In this document: one piece after another, positions 10,850 to 21,204 of the stretch | Layout of the letters: the number at the start of each line of letters is the position of its first letter | Numbering within the stretch: the first letter of the stretch is position 1 | Source: Eonycteris spelaea | Lineage: Eukaryota > Chordata > Mammalia > Chiroptera > Pteropodidae | NCBI GenBank assembly: GCA_003508835.1 | Contig: PUFA01000170.1 | Coordinates: 2,418,001-2,482,000 of the forward strand | Reading direction: 5' to 3' | Length of the DNA stretch: 64,000 nucleotides | Translations under genes and position numbers: made by a program | The notes under the pieces: generated by a model | What the model saw: only the letters and a program-made list of their open reading frames with translations | Told to the model about the DNA's origin: nothing | The model's database searches: none

Positions 10850-11395
10850 GAACCTTAATTATAGAAGTAGTACATGCTCAGTGGGAACACATACACATAT
10901 ACACAGAGAGAAATAGAAAAAAGGAAAAGGAAAATAAATCACCTCTAATCCTACCACCTGGAGAAAACTGTTTACACATTGTTGCATATATCTAGTCAGT
11001 ATTTTTTCACACATAAAATTTATATTTTTCTTTCCAAAAATGTTATTGTACAGTATGTGCTATTTTTATGTTTGATTTTTCAATAACGATGATGTATCAG
11101 GAACACTATCCCTAATTACTCAACAGCATCATGTAACATGCTTTTTAATTTCACTCATATTTCATTATATGGATATATAGCACAGAATTTTAATCAATTT
11201 CCTAATTTTAGATTATTTAGGGTTAAAATGTTCTATTATAAATAGTAAGGCACTATCATTGCACATATATTTTTGCATATATCTGTGATAAATTATTAGA
11301 AGTTGAATTGCTACGTCAAATGTTGGAACATTTTTAAACCTTTTGTTAAATACTGTCAAACTGATCTCCAGAAATTTACTCTCTCACTATCTCAG
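10850..11395 (-). repeat. L1ME-type L1 3' end
   Basis: Long antisense match to the old L1 3' region: 'tcacctctaatcctaccacc', 'ttcattatatggatatatag', 'aattattagaagttgaattg', 'aatactgtcaaactgatctc'. It covers most of the 3' UTR and enters the end of ORF2. Confidence 0.75.
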
Positions 11396-11499
11396 CCAGG
11401 ACCTGGACAGTCAACAGTTTGAATTACAGTCTCTGATGAGTGCTATCATGAAGCACTACCATGGTATCTGGAACAACCTTCCTCACTCTCTAACCTGAA

Positions 11500-11660
11500 G
11501 TATGGGAAGCTCTGTCCTGGGAATCAGATGATGTGGGTTCTGGTTGGGGTTAGTACCTGCTTAACTAATATTTAATTGGTAGTTCTGAAGATCAAATGAG
11601 ATGATATACATAAACATTCTCTGTAAATGTCATAGAACACTGCAAACCTAAGGAATTGCT
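11500..11660 (+). repeat. MIR-family SINE fragment
   Basis: Sense MIR-like: 'ctgggaatcagatgatgtgg', then 'gttctgaagatcaaatgaga', then 'cataaacattctctgtaaat'. The middle is lost. Confidence 0.55.
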
Positions 11661-14009
11661 GACCGGACAATAGCATTTTTCTACAGATATTCAAAAGGAA
11701 GAGACATTTATCTTGACCATAAATGAGAGGAGCAAAAGAATCTCCCTGGAGAATGCTTTTAGGGGTGGAATTTCATGTTCTCATGACCTCTTGTGTCACT
11801 TTTTGCTTTATCTTTTAGGAAATAGTTAAAGAAATATGAACACACACTCAATTTTATAGGCTTCTTGCTGGTTATTAGTCTGTTAGTGATTTTCTCCCAG
11901 TCTAAGGGGAACTGGATATTAAAAGACAAGTGCCAGCCAGCAGGCTTTTAGCACTACATACTCTTTCCCTTCCCCTTCCTTGCTGTATGTCCATATAATA
12001 AAAAATGGGAACTAAAGAATGACATAAATTGAATTCCCTGAACACTCAGGGTCCCTCTCAGTGCCTTCACTCTGTCTCTGTCTCTCTCACTGTCCCTCTC
12101 ATTCTCTGACTCTGAGAAGAGACCATGCTCCGTCTGTGGAGTGTTATCCCTTGTCTGATAAACTTTCTTTTTGCTTCTAAAAAAAAAGACAATATAAAAG
12201 AGGCAAGGAATAGCTCATTCCCCTTTTCTGATATTGGGGAGGAGACTGAGCCTGGTGTTCATGAAACATCTCAAAGATTCCTGGCAATAAATACTGTGCT
12301 TTGCACTATTTTAAAATTATAAGTTGAATACATTAAAAAGTCACTGAATCTGTTTCACAACAGGCTTATTATTCTCACTAATTATATCCATGCTCAAGTA
12401 AAATCACTATTATCATCACTGTCTTCTCTGAAAGCTTAGCCTTTTTTTTCTATTTATAATATCAAATAGGATAGCATGTTAGAATAATTTGTCCAATATA
12501 TATATAATGGTGGATAGGCAGAATAGTAAATTTTGTGACTGATGAAGTTTGCTGAACTTTAAACAAGAGAATCCCATGCCAACAATAATTCTGAATACTC
12601 TTGCAGTAATAGTTAGAACATGAGTATTATTTGATGTCATTTTTTTTTGGAGTCTATCCATTTGACAAAATTTTACTCTTGCCATCAAAGAATTAATAGC
12701 ACTGAGTTCAGGACAGTAGTAATTTATGCACTGATGCTTTTGAGTTTTCTCTTCCTGTTAAATCAGCTGTTCACCAAAAAAAAAAAAAAAAGGAAGGAAA
12801 AAAAAGTATTGTCTGCACTTGTCACATCCCATGATTCTGTGCTCAGACAACCCCTGAAATTCATACCATTTTTCCAGTGTCATACACTGCATATCATGCC
12901 AGCTGCAACTTCAGTACTCTTATCCTCCAATATTTTAATGGGCAAGCTTCAGTAATATATTCCCCAATTTCAAACCCTTCAGCAATGACAGTCCAAAACT
13001 CCTGAGGATATGAACTAATGCAAAAGGTTCCGGCAGTGCTGAGCATCTTCAGCTCTGGTCTATCAGTGTCAAGTCCTCAAGCTCTTGAGAAATAATTTTA
13101 CTTATTAAAACACATTTTCCTTTAAAATACTATAGAAAAAGACAAAGTTCTCAGTGACCTTTTATAAAATTGTTGAATTAAGGAGAGAAGTCTCCATAAC
13201 TCCTCCATTTTAAAGTCTAGTTAAAGTATAATTAATGTGCCAAGAGCGAGCTCTGCTTTTCGTTCATAGATTTGAATTATTGAACTGAATCTGTATCTTG
13301 GGACTATATTGCAAACACATTCTTCCCAGCATTTCCTTTCTCTCAAAATAAAGACAATGCCAGCAAGCTGTATTAAATAATGTGGCATACATTTGCAGGT
13401 TTTTAGCCAATGTCTTAGAATCCTTTAGGATTTCCAATTCCCCCGGGAATTTCATACTCAAATTGAGAATGACCTGTCAGCGTAGTTGTGATGAACTCTT
13501 CAATAGTGTTTAAAAACTATCTGCAGAAAGCATTTTATTAATTTGATTTCAAAGAATGAGTCAGCACCATATTCATAGATTTCTACTGAGTTAGTGTGAC
13601 TGTACAAGAAACAGTTACTTGTAAGAATTCACTAATTTGGGTCCTTTGGTGATTTCACATCATTTCTGCAGAAATACATATCTTGATGACAATGCTTCAT
13701 GAAAATTTATTGCAGCAAAAGCCTTTTTAAAAAATGTAAGTCACATTACTTATTTCTGTGTGTTTTTCCACCACAGGGCCTTAGCCTTCCTTTTAAAAAA
13801 ATAATGATTATTAAAAATTAGCACTGTGCCTAGTGCAAGGTCTACGGCAGACAAAAATAATTTGATTTCTTGAAATAAAGCAACCCCAGTTTAAAGGAAA
13901 GCTGCTGATTGGAGTACTAGTAAAGATAATATAAAAAAAGAGAGATAATATCCTGACTTAAATATTTGATGTCATTTCTTTTTTGAAAATATTAAGTTTT
14001 TATTTGGTA
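11661..14009. other. Unassigned stretch with CT-rich and poly-A tracts
   Basis: The part 12064-12175 has a CT-rich tract ('ctctgtctctgtctctctca') followed by 'cttgtctgataaactttctt', reminiscent of a retroviral-type LTR R/U5. No TG/CA ends were found, so no LTR is called. A pure A run lies near 12777-12794. The rest is not recognised. Confidence 0.35.
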
Positions 14010-14110
14010 ATAGCCCCTGGCCATGAAGTTGTTTATAGTCCAATAGGAGAGAGTAGACAAATGGCTATGGAGTAGTCAAAAGACCACTAAAAAGAAAACA
14101 CTGTCTAGCA
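14010..14110 (-). repeat. LINE L2 3' fragment
   Basis: Antisense L2: 'cccctggccatgaagttgtt', then 'atagtccaataggagagagt'. Short and diverged. Confidence 0.45.
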
Positions 14111-14381
14111 GAGCAAGCAAATCTCATCTGTATACACTATAAAAGATGAGAAATTCTTTGATAAAACTGTCAAAGAGTCACTTTATCATTCACATCACTT
14201 CATATATCCTTGCCAACGCCCTTCCTCCATTTAGTCTGAAGTCCCACTGAGGTTGACCCCAAATTACTGTTATCTACCAGTTTTCAACTTTTTGGGGGAT
14301 GGTGAGTGATGCATAATTAGTTCTAATCTATTCTAAAGAAATTATCATAAATACACAGAGTTAATTTTAAGGAATTTCAAT

Positions 14382-14685
14382 GCAATATTGTTTACAATAG
14401 CAAAAAATATGAACACAATTTTAAAAACCAGGAATTAGTTATATAATGGTATATTCGAGAAACAAAATAATATAACATGATGCTGTAGAAGAATATTAAG
14501 TGTCACAGAAAGGTGTTTAAAATACAGTTAGGTAAAAAATTATCAAATAATATAAACATAAATGTATATGTAAACTTAAAAATGTTATAACAAATATTAA
14601 AAATTACTAGATATAGAATTATGAATGATACCCTTCTGTTTGTTTAGTAGTCATTTTAACTATACTTAAAAAAAAAAAGAATGTA
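14382..14685 (+). repeat. L1ME-type L1 3' fragment
   Basis: Sense old-L1 pattern: 'ttgtttacaatagcaaaaaa', 'ggaattagttatataatggt', 'taaacataaatgtatatgta', ending in an A run near 14670. Heavily diverged. Confidence 0.55.
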
Positions 14686-16626
14686 CAGTTTCCTTAAGGG
14701 CTTAAACTAGTTAGCCAACACAAATATCAAGGTTTTAATAGCCAAGTGTAGTGTTGTTTGTATAGTAGAACAGTTACTTGAATTACTTTTATTTCGACAG
14801 GGAATTTCTGAAAACAGTTGCTTAAGATAGAGAGATAGATCTCTATTAGAGAAATTTCTGACTCTTTACTCATCACTTGGGGAGAAGCTTTAAAAGGAGC
14901 TTCCAAAAATCTTTCTCATAGCCCAGCCTGAGTCACTAGTCTTATCCAATGTTTAGACTTCACAAAGAAGGAAAATTGAAGCAAAGTTTTAGATGTGCAG
15001 GGACATGAGTTGGCCAAGTGGAAACAGGTAGCAGGCACAGATCTTTTTTAAATTGCAAATATTGCACTTGGTTATTTCAGCCATAAAGATCATTCTGTTT
15101 TTAAGTAAGCACAACAAACTAAATTTTAGAACTCTTGTCCTTTAATTTACTCATTATGTAATAACAATAGCAGATAGAAAAGAAATTGTTACTTTACTAG
15201 TTGGCATCAACTCCATGCTTAGAGAAAGAGTTGTCATAATTATGAAACTTTTGTTAGAAGCTTGGAAAAAACAACAAAGAAAGGAATGGGGATTTAAGGC
15301 AATTTATCTTCTTATGTGGTGGAGTGGTATCTGCATTTGGAAGAAATAATTCTATGTGCTGGCAGATCTCAAAAAGGCAGTCATGTATTCAGTTCAATCC
15401 ATAGGCATTCTGTGGTGTGGGTTACAAAGATTTGTAAGCTACAAGCGCTGCTCCAAAGGACTATTCAGTCACCACAATCTATAATGTAATTTGTAAGTTG
15501 TTCATCAAACTGCAATAAGTTACTGGAAACATTAAAAATCTAACGATGAATGGTTTTCTCATGGAAAATCAGGAACCTATATCACCTGAAAAAGCTATCT
15601 ACCTTCCTTCGCATTTAGTAAAGTATACACCGGCTCTGTAGTCACCATTATGTTGAGCAATAACAGAGCACAAAGCCTAATAACAAGGAAAGCAGGGATT
15701 TTTCTCATGTGGTCTGTACTTCTTCTAATCACATTTTCTCTTGTGTCTCTGCACTTCAGTAGATTTGGGCCATATCATACAATTTTTAGTCATTTATTTC
15801 ACTACAGATTAAAAAAATCTGTGTAGTACTTGTACTATATTATAAAAATATTTTATTTAAATCAATCTATATTGACTCACTTTTAAAAATATTATGAGCA
15901 ATAAAATCTGTGAAATCATGACTTTAATGTGCAAATTTCATTTTTTCTAATACAATTAAAATAGACATTAGTATGAAAATAAAAAAAAAGTTCATCAGCA
16001 TGTCATCTAAAAAACACCATATCATGCCCTATCAATAGCAATACAGCACAGACAATAAGATGGAGAACATTGAAGACAATATAATGTAATTCAAATTAAT
16101 TTGTATTTGAAAATAATCGTATAGACTATGCATGTGACTATATGTTCAAGCCTTCTGAGAAAGAGACTAACTGGTTAGGTGAAGCCTTACATAAAAATTC
16201 TATTTTCCGTGTTTGTTAATAGCATTCCTGATTTTTGATAATCAAAGGGAAAATGTGCAAGTGTGTGCATGTGCACGCACACACACACATGCACACACAT
16301 GCATGAGTACAACTACTAAGCCATAGTTCTTGAGCAAACTTGAGGAAGGACAGAAACAACCGACCATTGCCTCTCATTATATAGCTATTTCATAACAGGC
16401 TCTTCATGCACACAGAGGGTCTTCCTGAATTTGTATGTGCTGAGTACCATGTTTTTTTCTTTACTATATCATTTTGCCTATTCCATAATCTCCAGTACTG
16501 ATCTGCTCTTTAAAAAAACTGCTCCAAATAATTGAATTAAGAAGTATAAATCTTGTCTATTTGGGGGGAAAATACGATGTTTTCCTATTCTGTGAGATTA
16601 CAATACAGGGTAATAATTAAGCATCA
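14686..16626. other. Unassigned stretch
   Basis: No confident repeat except a CA/GCAC microsatellite at 16258-16310. A weak antisense L2-like segment near 15380-15470 is not called. No coding features. Confidence 0.35.
16258..16310. repeat. (CA)n compound microsatellite
   Basis: Alternating purine/pyrimidine tract with GTGTGTGCATGTGCACGCAC followed by CA repeats and a GCACACACATGCATG segment. Such tracts favour Z-DNA in principle. Confidence 0.9.
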
Positions 16627-16680
16627 TACACACACACACACACACACATATAATTATATATTACATATATTATATATAAT
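16627..16680. repeat. (CA)n-(TA)n microsatellite
   Basis: About 11 CA units run directly into an AT-alternating tract with ATTATATA repeats. Confidence 0.93.
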
Positions 16681-16739
16681 TTGAACACTCATCTTGTGCC
16701 CCTCTCCTCTTGATTTTTTGCTTTCCAGCTATCCAGTCT

Positions 16740-16890
16740 TAAGGCATTGCTTCAAAATTGGCCAGTCTTCTTTCTGGCATTTCAGAGACTTTCATACCTG
16801 CTATTCCATCTATCTGGAAGACACCTGCCTCATTCTCTATCTGCTACTTCCAACTCACTCTTGTTCAGAATGTAACTTAAATAACAGTTC
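16740..16890 (+). repeat. LINE L2 fragment, left part
   Basis: Sense L2: 'cctgctattccatctatctg', 'gaagacacctgcctcattct', 'ccaactcactcttgttcaga'. It appears to continue at about 17060 after an intervening reverse-orientation L2. Confidence 0.6.
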
Positions 16891-17050
16891 ATTCATTCAT
16901 ACATTCACCCATTCTTTTATTCATCCATTCAAGCAACAGGCGTCTATTGAGGTTAAGGAAGGTCTCTGAAGGTGGCAGGTAGACTGAATCCTGAAAATTT
17001 AAACAAATGATAGTGGCAAGAGCTTTAGGTGCAGGAAACAGCACATAGAT
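16890..17050 (-). repeat. LINE L2 fragment inside another L2
   Basis: Antisense L2: 'cattcattcatacattcacc', 'ggaaggtctctgaaggtggc', 'aagagctttaggtgcaggaa'. It lies between two sense L2 parts, so it probably inserted into the older copy. Confidence 0.5.
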
Positions 17051-17059
17051 ACTGATTTC

Positions 17060-17310
17060 CTTTATAAGACCAGTTCTACATTTTATGTTCTCATTGCATT
17101 CTGTTCTTTTTTGTAATATTAATTGCAGTAGTAATGAAACAATTTTTTAAATAAAATGCTTGCTTCTTCCATTTGACTATGCCTTTCTTAAGGTCAAGTA
17201 ATAGCACCTGCCTCATTCTCTGCTCTATCCCAAGCACTAAGCACAGTGAGGGCCTGATCCATGGTGGGTGCTGACCAATGGTCTGCCAATGAACTGTTAG
17301 ATGAAGTAAA
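17060..17310 (+). repeat. LINE L2 3' fragment, right part
   Basis: Sense L2 3' end: 'taaaatgcttgcttcttcca', then 'gcctgcctcattctctgc'-type sequence, then 'agcactaagcacagtgaggg' and 'atggtgggtgctgaccaatg'. Confidence 0.55.
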
Positions 17311-17559
17311 CAGTGTCCAAAGGCTGGGGCGGTCAGGATGGGAGTTGCCACATTGCTACTTTTAATCAATATGGAAGCTCTACTTAAATACCATGCAGTG
17401 TAATTAGTTCCACTCTGCCCATTAAATAAATTAGACTAAGGTATGCACATTGGGGGTGAAGGTGGGCATTAAACTAACAGGAAAAGACAGAAGTGAAAAT
17501 ATTGACTTATTTTAAATTCATACAGTTAACTTGAGTCAACAGAAACTGCCATTCACGTT

Positions 17560-17640
17560 GTTATCTCCATACAGCATAATTATCCTTCTGGCACATAGTA
17601 GGTATTCAAATATTTGTGCAATGAATGATAATGAAAGAGT
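17560..17640 (+). repeat. L2/MIR 3' terminal fragment
   Basis: Contains 'ctggcacatagtaggtattc' followed by 'aaatatttgtgcaatgaatg', the shared 3' end of L2 and MIR type elements. Too short to assign further. Confidence 0.6.
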
Positions 17641-17679
17641 ACATGGAAGACATTGTTAACATTATATTCAGTTATTCCA

Positions 17680-17995
17680 ATTCATTTATTCAGCAATATC
17701 CACTGAGTAGCTACTATGCATGCGGAGTTTTGCAGGGTGCTAAAAATACAAGCCCCACCTTTTTGAGGTAGATCTCAAAAAGCTCACAGACCCTAAAAGG
17801 GAAGGAAAATCACAAAAGCAGTAAGGTAAATGTCAAAAAAGCTGTAACTATAACTTACTATGTGAGATGGAAATGGGAAGAAAACGGGGCAGTTAGCTAA
17901 GTTCAGTTTTTCAAGAAGTGGCGATAGTTATTATGCAGCACAGGACCGGTAGGAGTTACCCGGATATGCATGAAGGGGAAGGGCATTCATCACAG
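17680..17995 (-). repeat. LINE L2 3' end
   Basis: Antisense L2: 'ttcatttattcagcaatatc', 'gagtagctactatgcatgcg', 'aaaagctcacagaccctaaa', 'tgaaggggaagggcattcat'. It keeps the 3' end and several hundred bases upstream. Confidence 0.65.
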
Positions 17996-19374
17996 CTACT
18001 TAGAATTTTAGCTGTCGTTAATAAAAAATAATACACTTGGTCATTCACCTTTTCAGTGATATGGGAATTGTCTGTTCAAACTAATATGTGCTACTGTATT
18101 TTTTAAGCAAAGTTATTTCATACTGTTAGATTGCTGAATTATTTGCATTAAAATTGAAGATGAGAGGCCTAACTCAATTGATACATAATTAAAGGATCTG
18201 AATTGAGGATAGAAATGTATTCCTTAAAAAAAAAGATAATCTTTGTTTTTGTTTACATCTTCAATGATCTATGCTTTTAGATCTGAATGGATTTGAGGAG
18301 GAATTGTGTTCATGGAAAAGCATTTCTAAGACAACAGCAGCAGCTTGAAATTAACTCATGATGTTAAAATTGTGGCGAATGTGGAAGAAATGGTTCAATG
18401 TGACTGAGACCTGTTTGTTGTAAATTGCTAATTAGTATAATTATTAACATTCAGAGAATTGCAAAGCAGGAAATTTTCAGCCTTGACTGCTTATCATTCA
18501 CATGACAGAACTAAATTAAAATAAAAAACACAGACATAGAATAAGTAACAAAATGTTCTATAGAATTTCTCAGGAGACATCTATTAGAGAAGTATAGAAA
18601 TTGTCCAGCAATGAAAATTGACATTTTATTCCATTTCAATAAAACACATTTTTTAGAAATTTCAGGGATAGTGCTCTATAAAGAGGAACATCTATAACGG
18701 TTGTATATTCAATTCCCTCCAGATCACAATGTAAGAATATATCTTTAATATATGGCCTTTTTCCTAGCCCCCAAATATCCTTTATTAAATATAATGTTAA
18801 ATATCCTTTATTGCTTGCACAAAAGTTGAGAATTGTATTCCAAAAAAATCAATACATATTCTAAGCAGAAGAAAATTCATAGAAATATCTAGGCATGTTA
18901 GAGATTAGAAAGAATTTTTACTTATGCCTATTGGGAAAAAAAAAAAGAAAAAAGAACATTCATACAAAAAAATCCTCAGACAAGTACTTTGAAATTGCTT
19001 TCTATCTTAAATTCTATTCATAATTACTAACTAAAATTAATACTCATCCTTGAGCTGGGAGTTGAATCAAACCCAGAAAAGCAGCCTGATTTGGAGCAGT
19101 TTTAATTTAAATCAAAAAGTAAGCTCAAATCAGTATTTTTTTTTATTTTGTTGAAATTCATTTTTTAAATAAATTCAAGAAAAGAATTACTTAGGTTCAA
19201 AAAGCAACAGTTAATGAGGTTGACACCATCTACATCATATCTGTGTGGCTACAGAAATGGGGCACATTAATAACAATACAGCTTTTAGAAATACTGAATA
19301 AAGTGACATCATTTATATATAGCTGAAAAACAGCACATACAAGTATATTAATTATATACTTCAGTGTTATAAGG
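17996..19374. other. Unassigned AT-rich stretch
   Basis: No named repeat. A 14-base direct repeat, aaatatcctttatt, occurs at 18773-18786 and 18799-18812. A-rich runs lie near 18937-18955. No exon or RNA gene is seen. Confidence 0.35.
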
Positions 19375-19500
19375 CATTATTACATTTATTCATTTGAGTA
19401 GCTCCTCTGTGGGCCACGCTATGCTTAGTATCAGAAGAGAAAAGAATGAGATAGAGCTGATCCCTGCCTTCAAGGAATTTTGATCTAGGAAATATTCGGC
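19375..19500 (-). repeat. LINE L2 3' fragment
   Basis: Antisense L2: 'tacatttattcatttgagta', 'tgtgggccacgctatgctta', 'gatccctgccttcaaggaat'. Confidence 0.65.
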
Positions 19501-20187
19501 ATCCATTTTTATGGTAATCAAAGTTTAAAAGGTTTAGTTAATATGGGTCAGACAATAACAGACTAATTCTATGAACTGCTTCAATATAATTTTTCATTCC
19601 TGAGCTTCAAAACTATAAGCCAGTATGAAGGGCATAGAGACTGTTAGATGATAATTGGAATTAAAAAACAGAACTTCCGGACAGTCATAAAGGAACCAGA
19701 AATAATTAAGTCTGAGTAAGTAAATATTATTAATAATAGCGCCAATATAAGGAAACAATCATGACAGAAAAGGTATTTGAAAGATGCAGAGAAGAATTTA
19801 GGCACAATCATGAAAAAGAAGACAAATTTAGTTAGGAACAGAACCAAAACAATTCTTTAGCAACACCTGGTTAAAAGCTCATCATTTTCTAATGCTGACT
19901 TGAAGTTAAAATCATATCATTATTTTGAATTAGTTATAAATTGTCATATAATAATACACAGAGTTCTTACTCTGTAGTATGGGTTCACCCATTCTTAATT
20001 AAACATCTTTTTTCTCTTTATAAAATCCCAGGCTTAAGAAACACTTCAGGTGTTATTGCAAATGCTTGGCTTCTGTTTGATTGCTCCTGTGCCCAGAGCG
20101 AGCTTTTCTTATGATTGATGTTAATGGGGTAATTTTTGTGTGAGCATAGCAAATTATTTCTAAATGCTTAGCTTATAACGTTGGTAT
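19501..20187. other. Unassigned sequence
   Basis: AT-rich, no repeat family or gene recognised. Confidence 0.35.
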
Positions 20188-20223
20188 TATCTAGCATCTT
20201 ATCTAGTTTTGCTTGAGGATTTC
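20188..20223 (+). repeat. 36-bp direct repeat, copy 1
   Basis: Matches 20826-20861 in the same orientation at 35 of 36 positions; the only difference is the fifteenth base (T here, C there). The two copies are 638 bp apart, start to start. The sequence between them is not otherwise duplicated as far as I can see. Confidence 0.9.
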
Positions 20224-20825
20224 CTTGAAAGAACTCCTTCCTTGTTAATAAACTGCTTAACCTACCTACCCATGGGCCACATGGAACCCCAGACAAAAGC
20301 AGCAAGCTATGAACAGTTTCCAGAGATTACAACTATGTTCCTGAAATTATTTAAGGCTTTTTTTTTTTTTACACATGCTTACTTCACTATCGTCACCACA
20401 CAGCTTTGTTCGACTTCTACTCATTAGTTTTCAAATCCATCTTTGTTCAACTTAATCTGAGTTTCTTAGTTGTCATCATGCATAGGCTAACTTAATCTTT
20501 CCTTTGTTATGTTAATATCACTGCCCACTGCCCTTCCAACATGTGTGAGAGCTGCTATCACCTTTTACTCCTTCACCTGAGAAATGGAACATTGCAGGAG
20601 GAAAACTGAGGGTTATCAGGGTTTGTTCCTCCCGGGTAGTATAACAAACTGAAAGAAAGTCATATATTTATTTACCCTGTGGTTAATACCTTAATACGTA
20701 ATTTGTCTTTTTTTTTTTTTTCTTATTCTTTTTACTTTCAGTGTTCTCAAACGTCACTTTTCTGGGGAGGTGGGGAACTATACTTCCTATACTCTTCTCT
20801 ACTGTCCATCTCTTCTGCCTTTTCT
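20224..20825. other. Unassigned segment between the 36-bp repeats
   Basis: No family recognised. It contains T-runs at 20358-20371 and 20708-20721 and is not obviously an L1 product. If the 36-bp repeats were insertion footprints this would be the inserted DNA, but 36 bp is too long for an ordinary target-site duplication and there is no terminal poly-A. Confidence 0.35.
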
Positions 20826-20861
20826 TATCTAGCATCTTACCTAGTTTTGCTTGAGGATTTC
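20826..20861 (+). repeat. 36-bp direct repeat, copy 2
   Basis: Second copy of the repeat at 20188-20223. It abuts the left edge of the inverted L1 segment that starts near 20870. The high identity implies the duplication is younger than the surrounding old repeats. Confidence 0.9.
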
Positions 20862-20869
20862 TTTGCATT

Positions 20870-21195
20870 TTCTAATTTCTTCCTAATTCACTAATGCTCT
20901 TTTTAGCTGTACTATGCTGCTGCTAAAACTATCCACTGAGTTCTTTTCATTATTATATTTTATATCTGAAATTTGTTTTGTTCTTTTTCAAATCTAATAT
21001 TTTAGTATATACAGTTTCAGTTTCCTGCTAAAACTTTCAAATATGCATTTCTTTTTATTCTTATTCTGATAATTATTTTAATGTGTTGATATTCTAATAT
21101 GTCAAATTTTGCATACATTTCTTTTGTCTATTGAGTCTTCTGTTTCCCATACAGGATATCTTATTTTTTATGTGCCTACTCATCTTTGACAAGTG
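20870..21195 (-). mobile_element. L1M ORF1 segment, inverted
   Basis: Antisense L1 ORF1 sequence: read on the minus strand it runs from the early ORF1 region (near 21195) to about mid-ORF1 (near 20870). Examples on the plus strand are 'tgctaaaactatccactgag', 'gttttgttctttttcaaatc' and 'ctgataattattttaatgtg'. It sits directly next to a plus-strand L1 that begins near the end of ORF1. The pair fits one insertion whose 5' part was inverted. Independent insertions are the alternative. Confidence 0.6.
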
Positions 21196-21204
21196 TTAAT
21201 GACT

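Noticed and set aside
12060..12180. Retroviral LTR around 12.1 kb
   Set aside because: The CT-rich tract and 'gataaactttctttttgctt' are suggestive, but there is no TG...CA boundary, no duplication and no family match.
20188..20861. 36-bp repeats as a retrotransposon target-site duplication
   Set aside because: Too long for L1-type duplications (about 7-20 bp), and no poly-A lies before the second copy.
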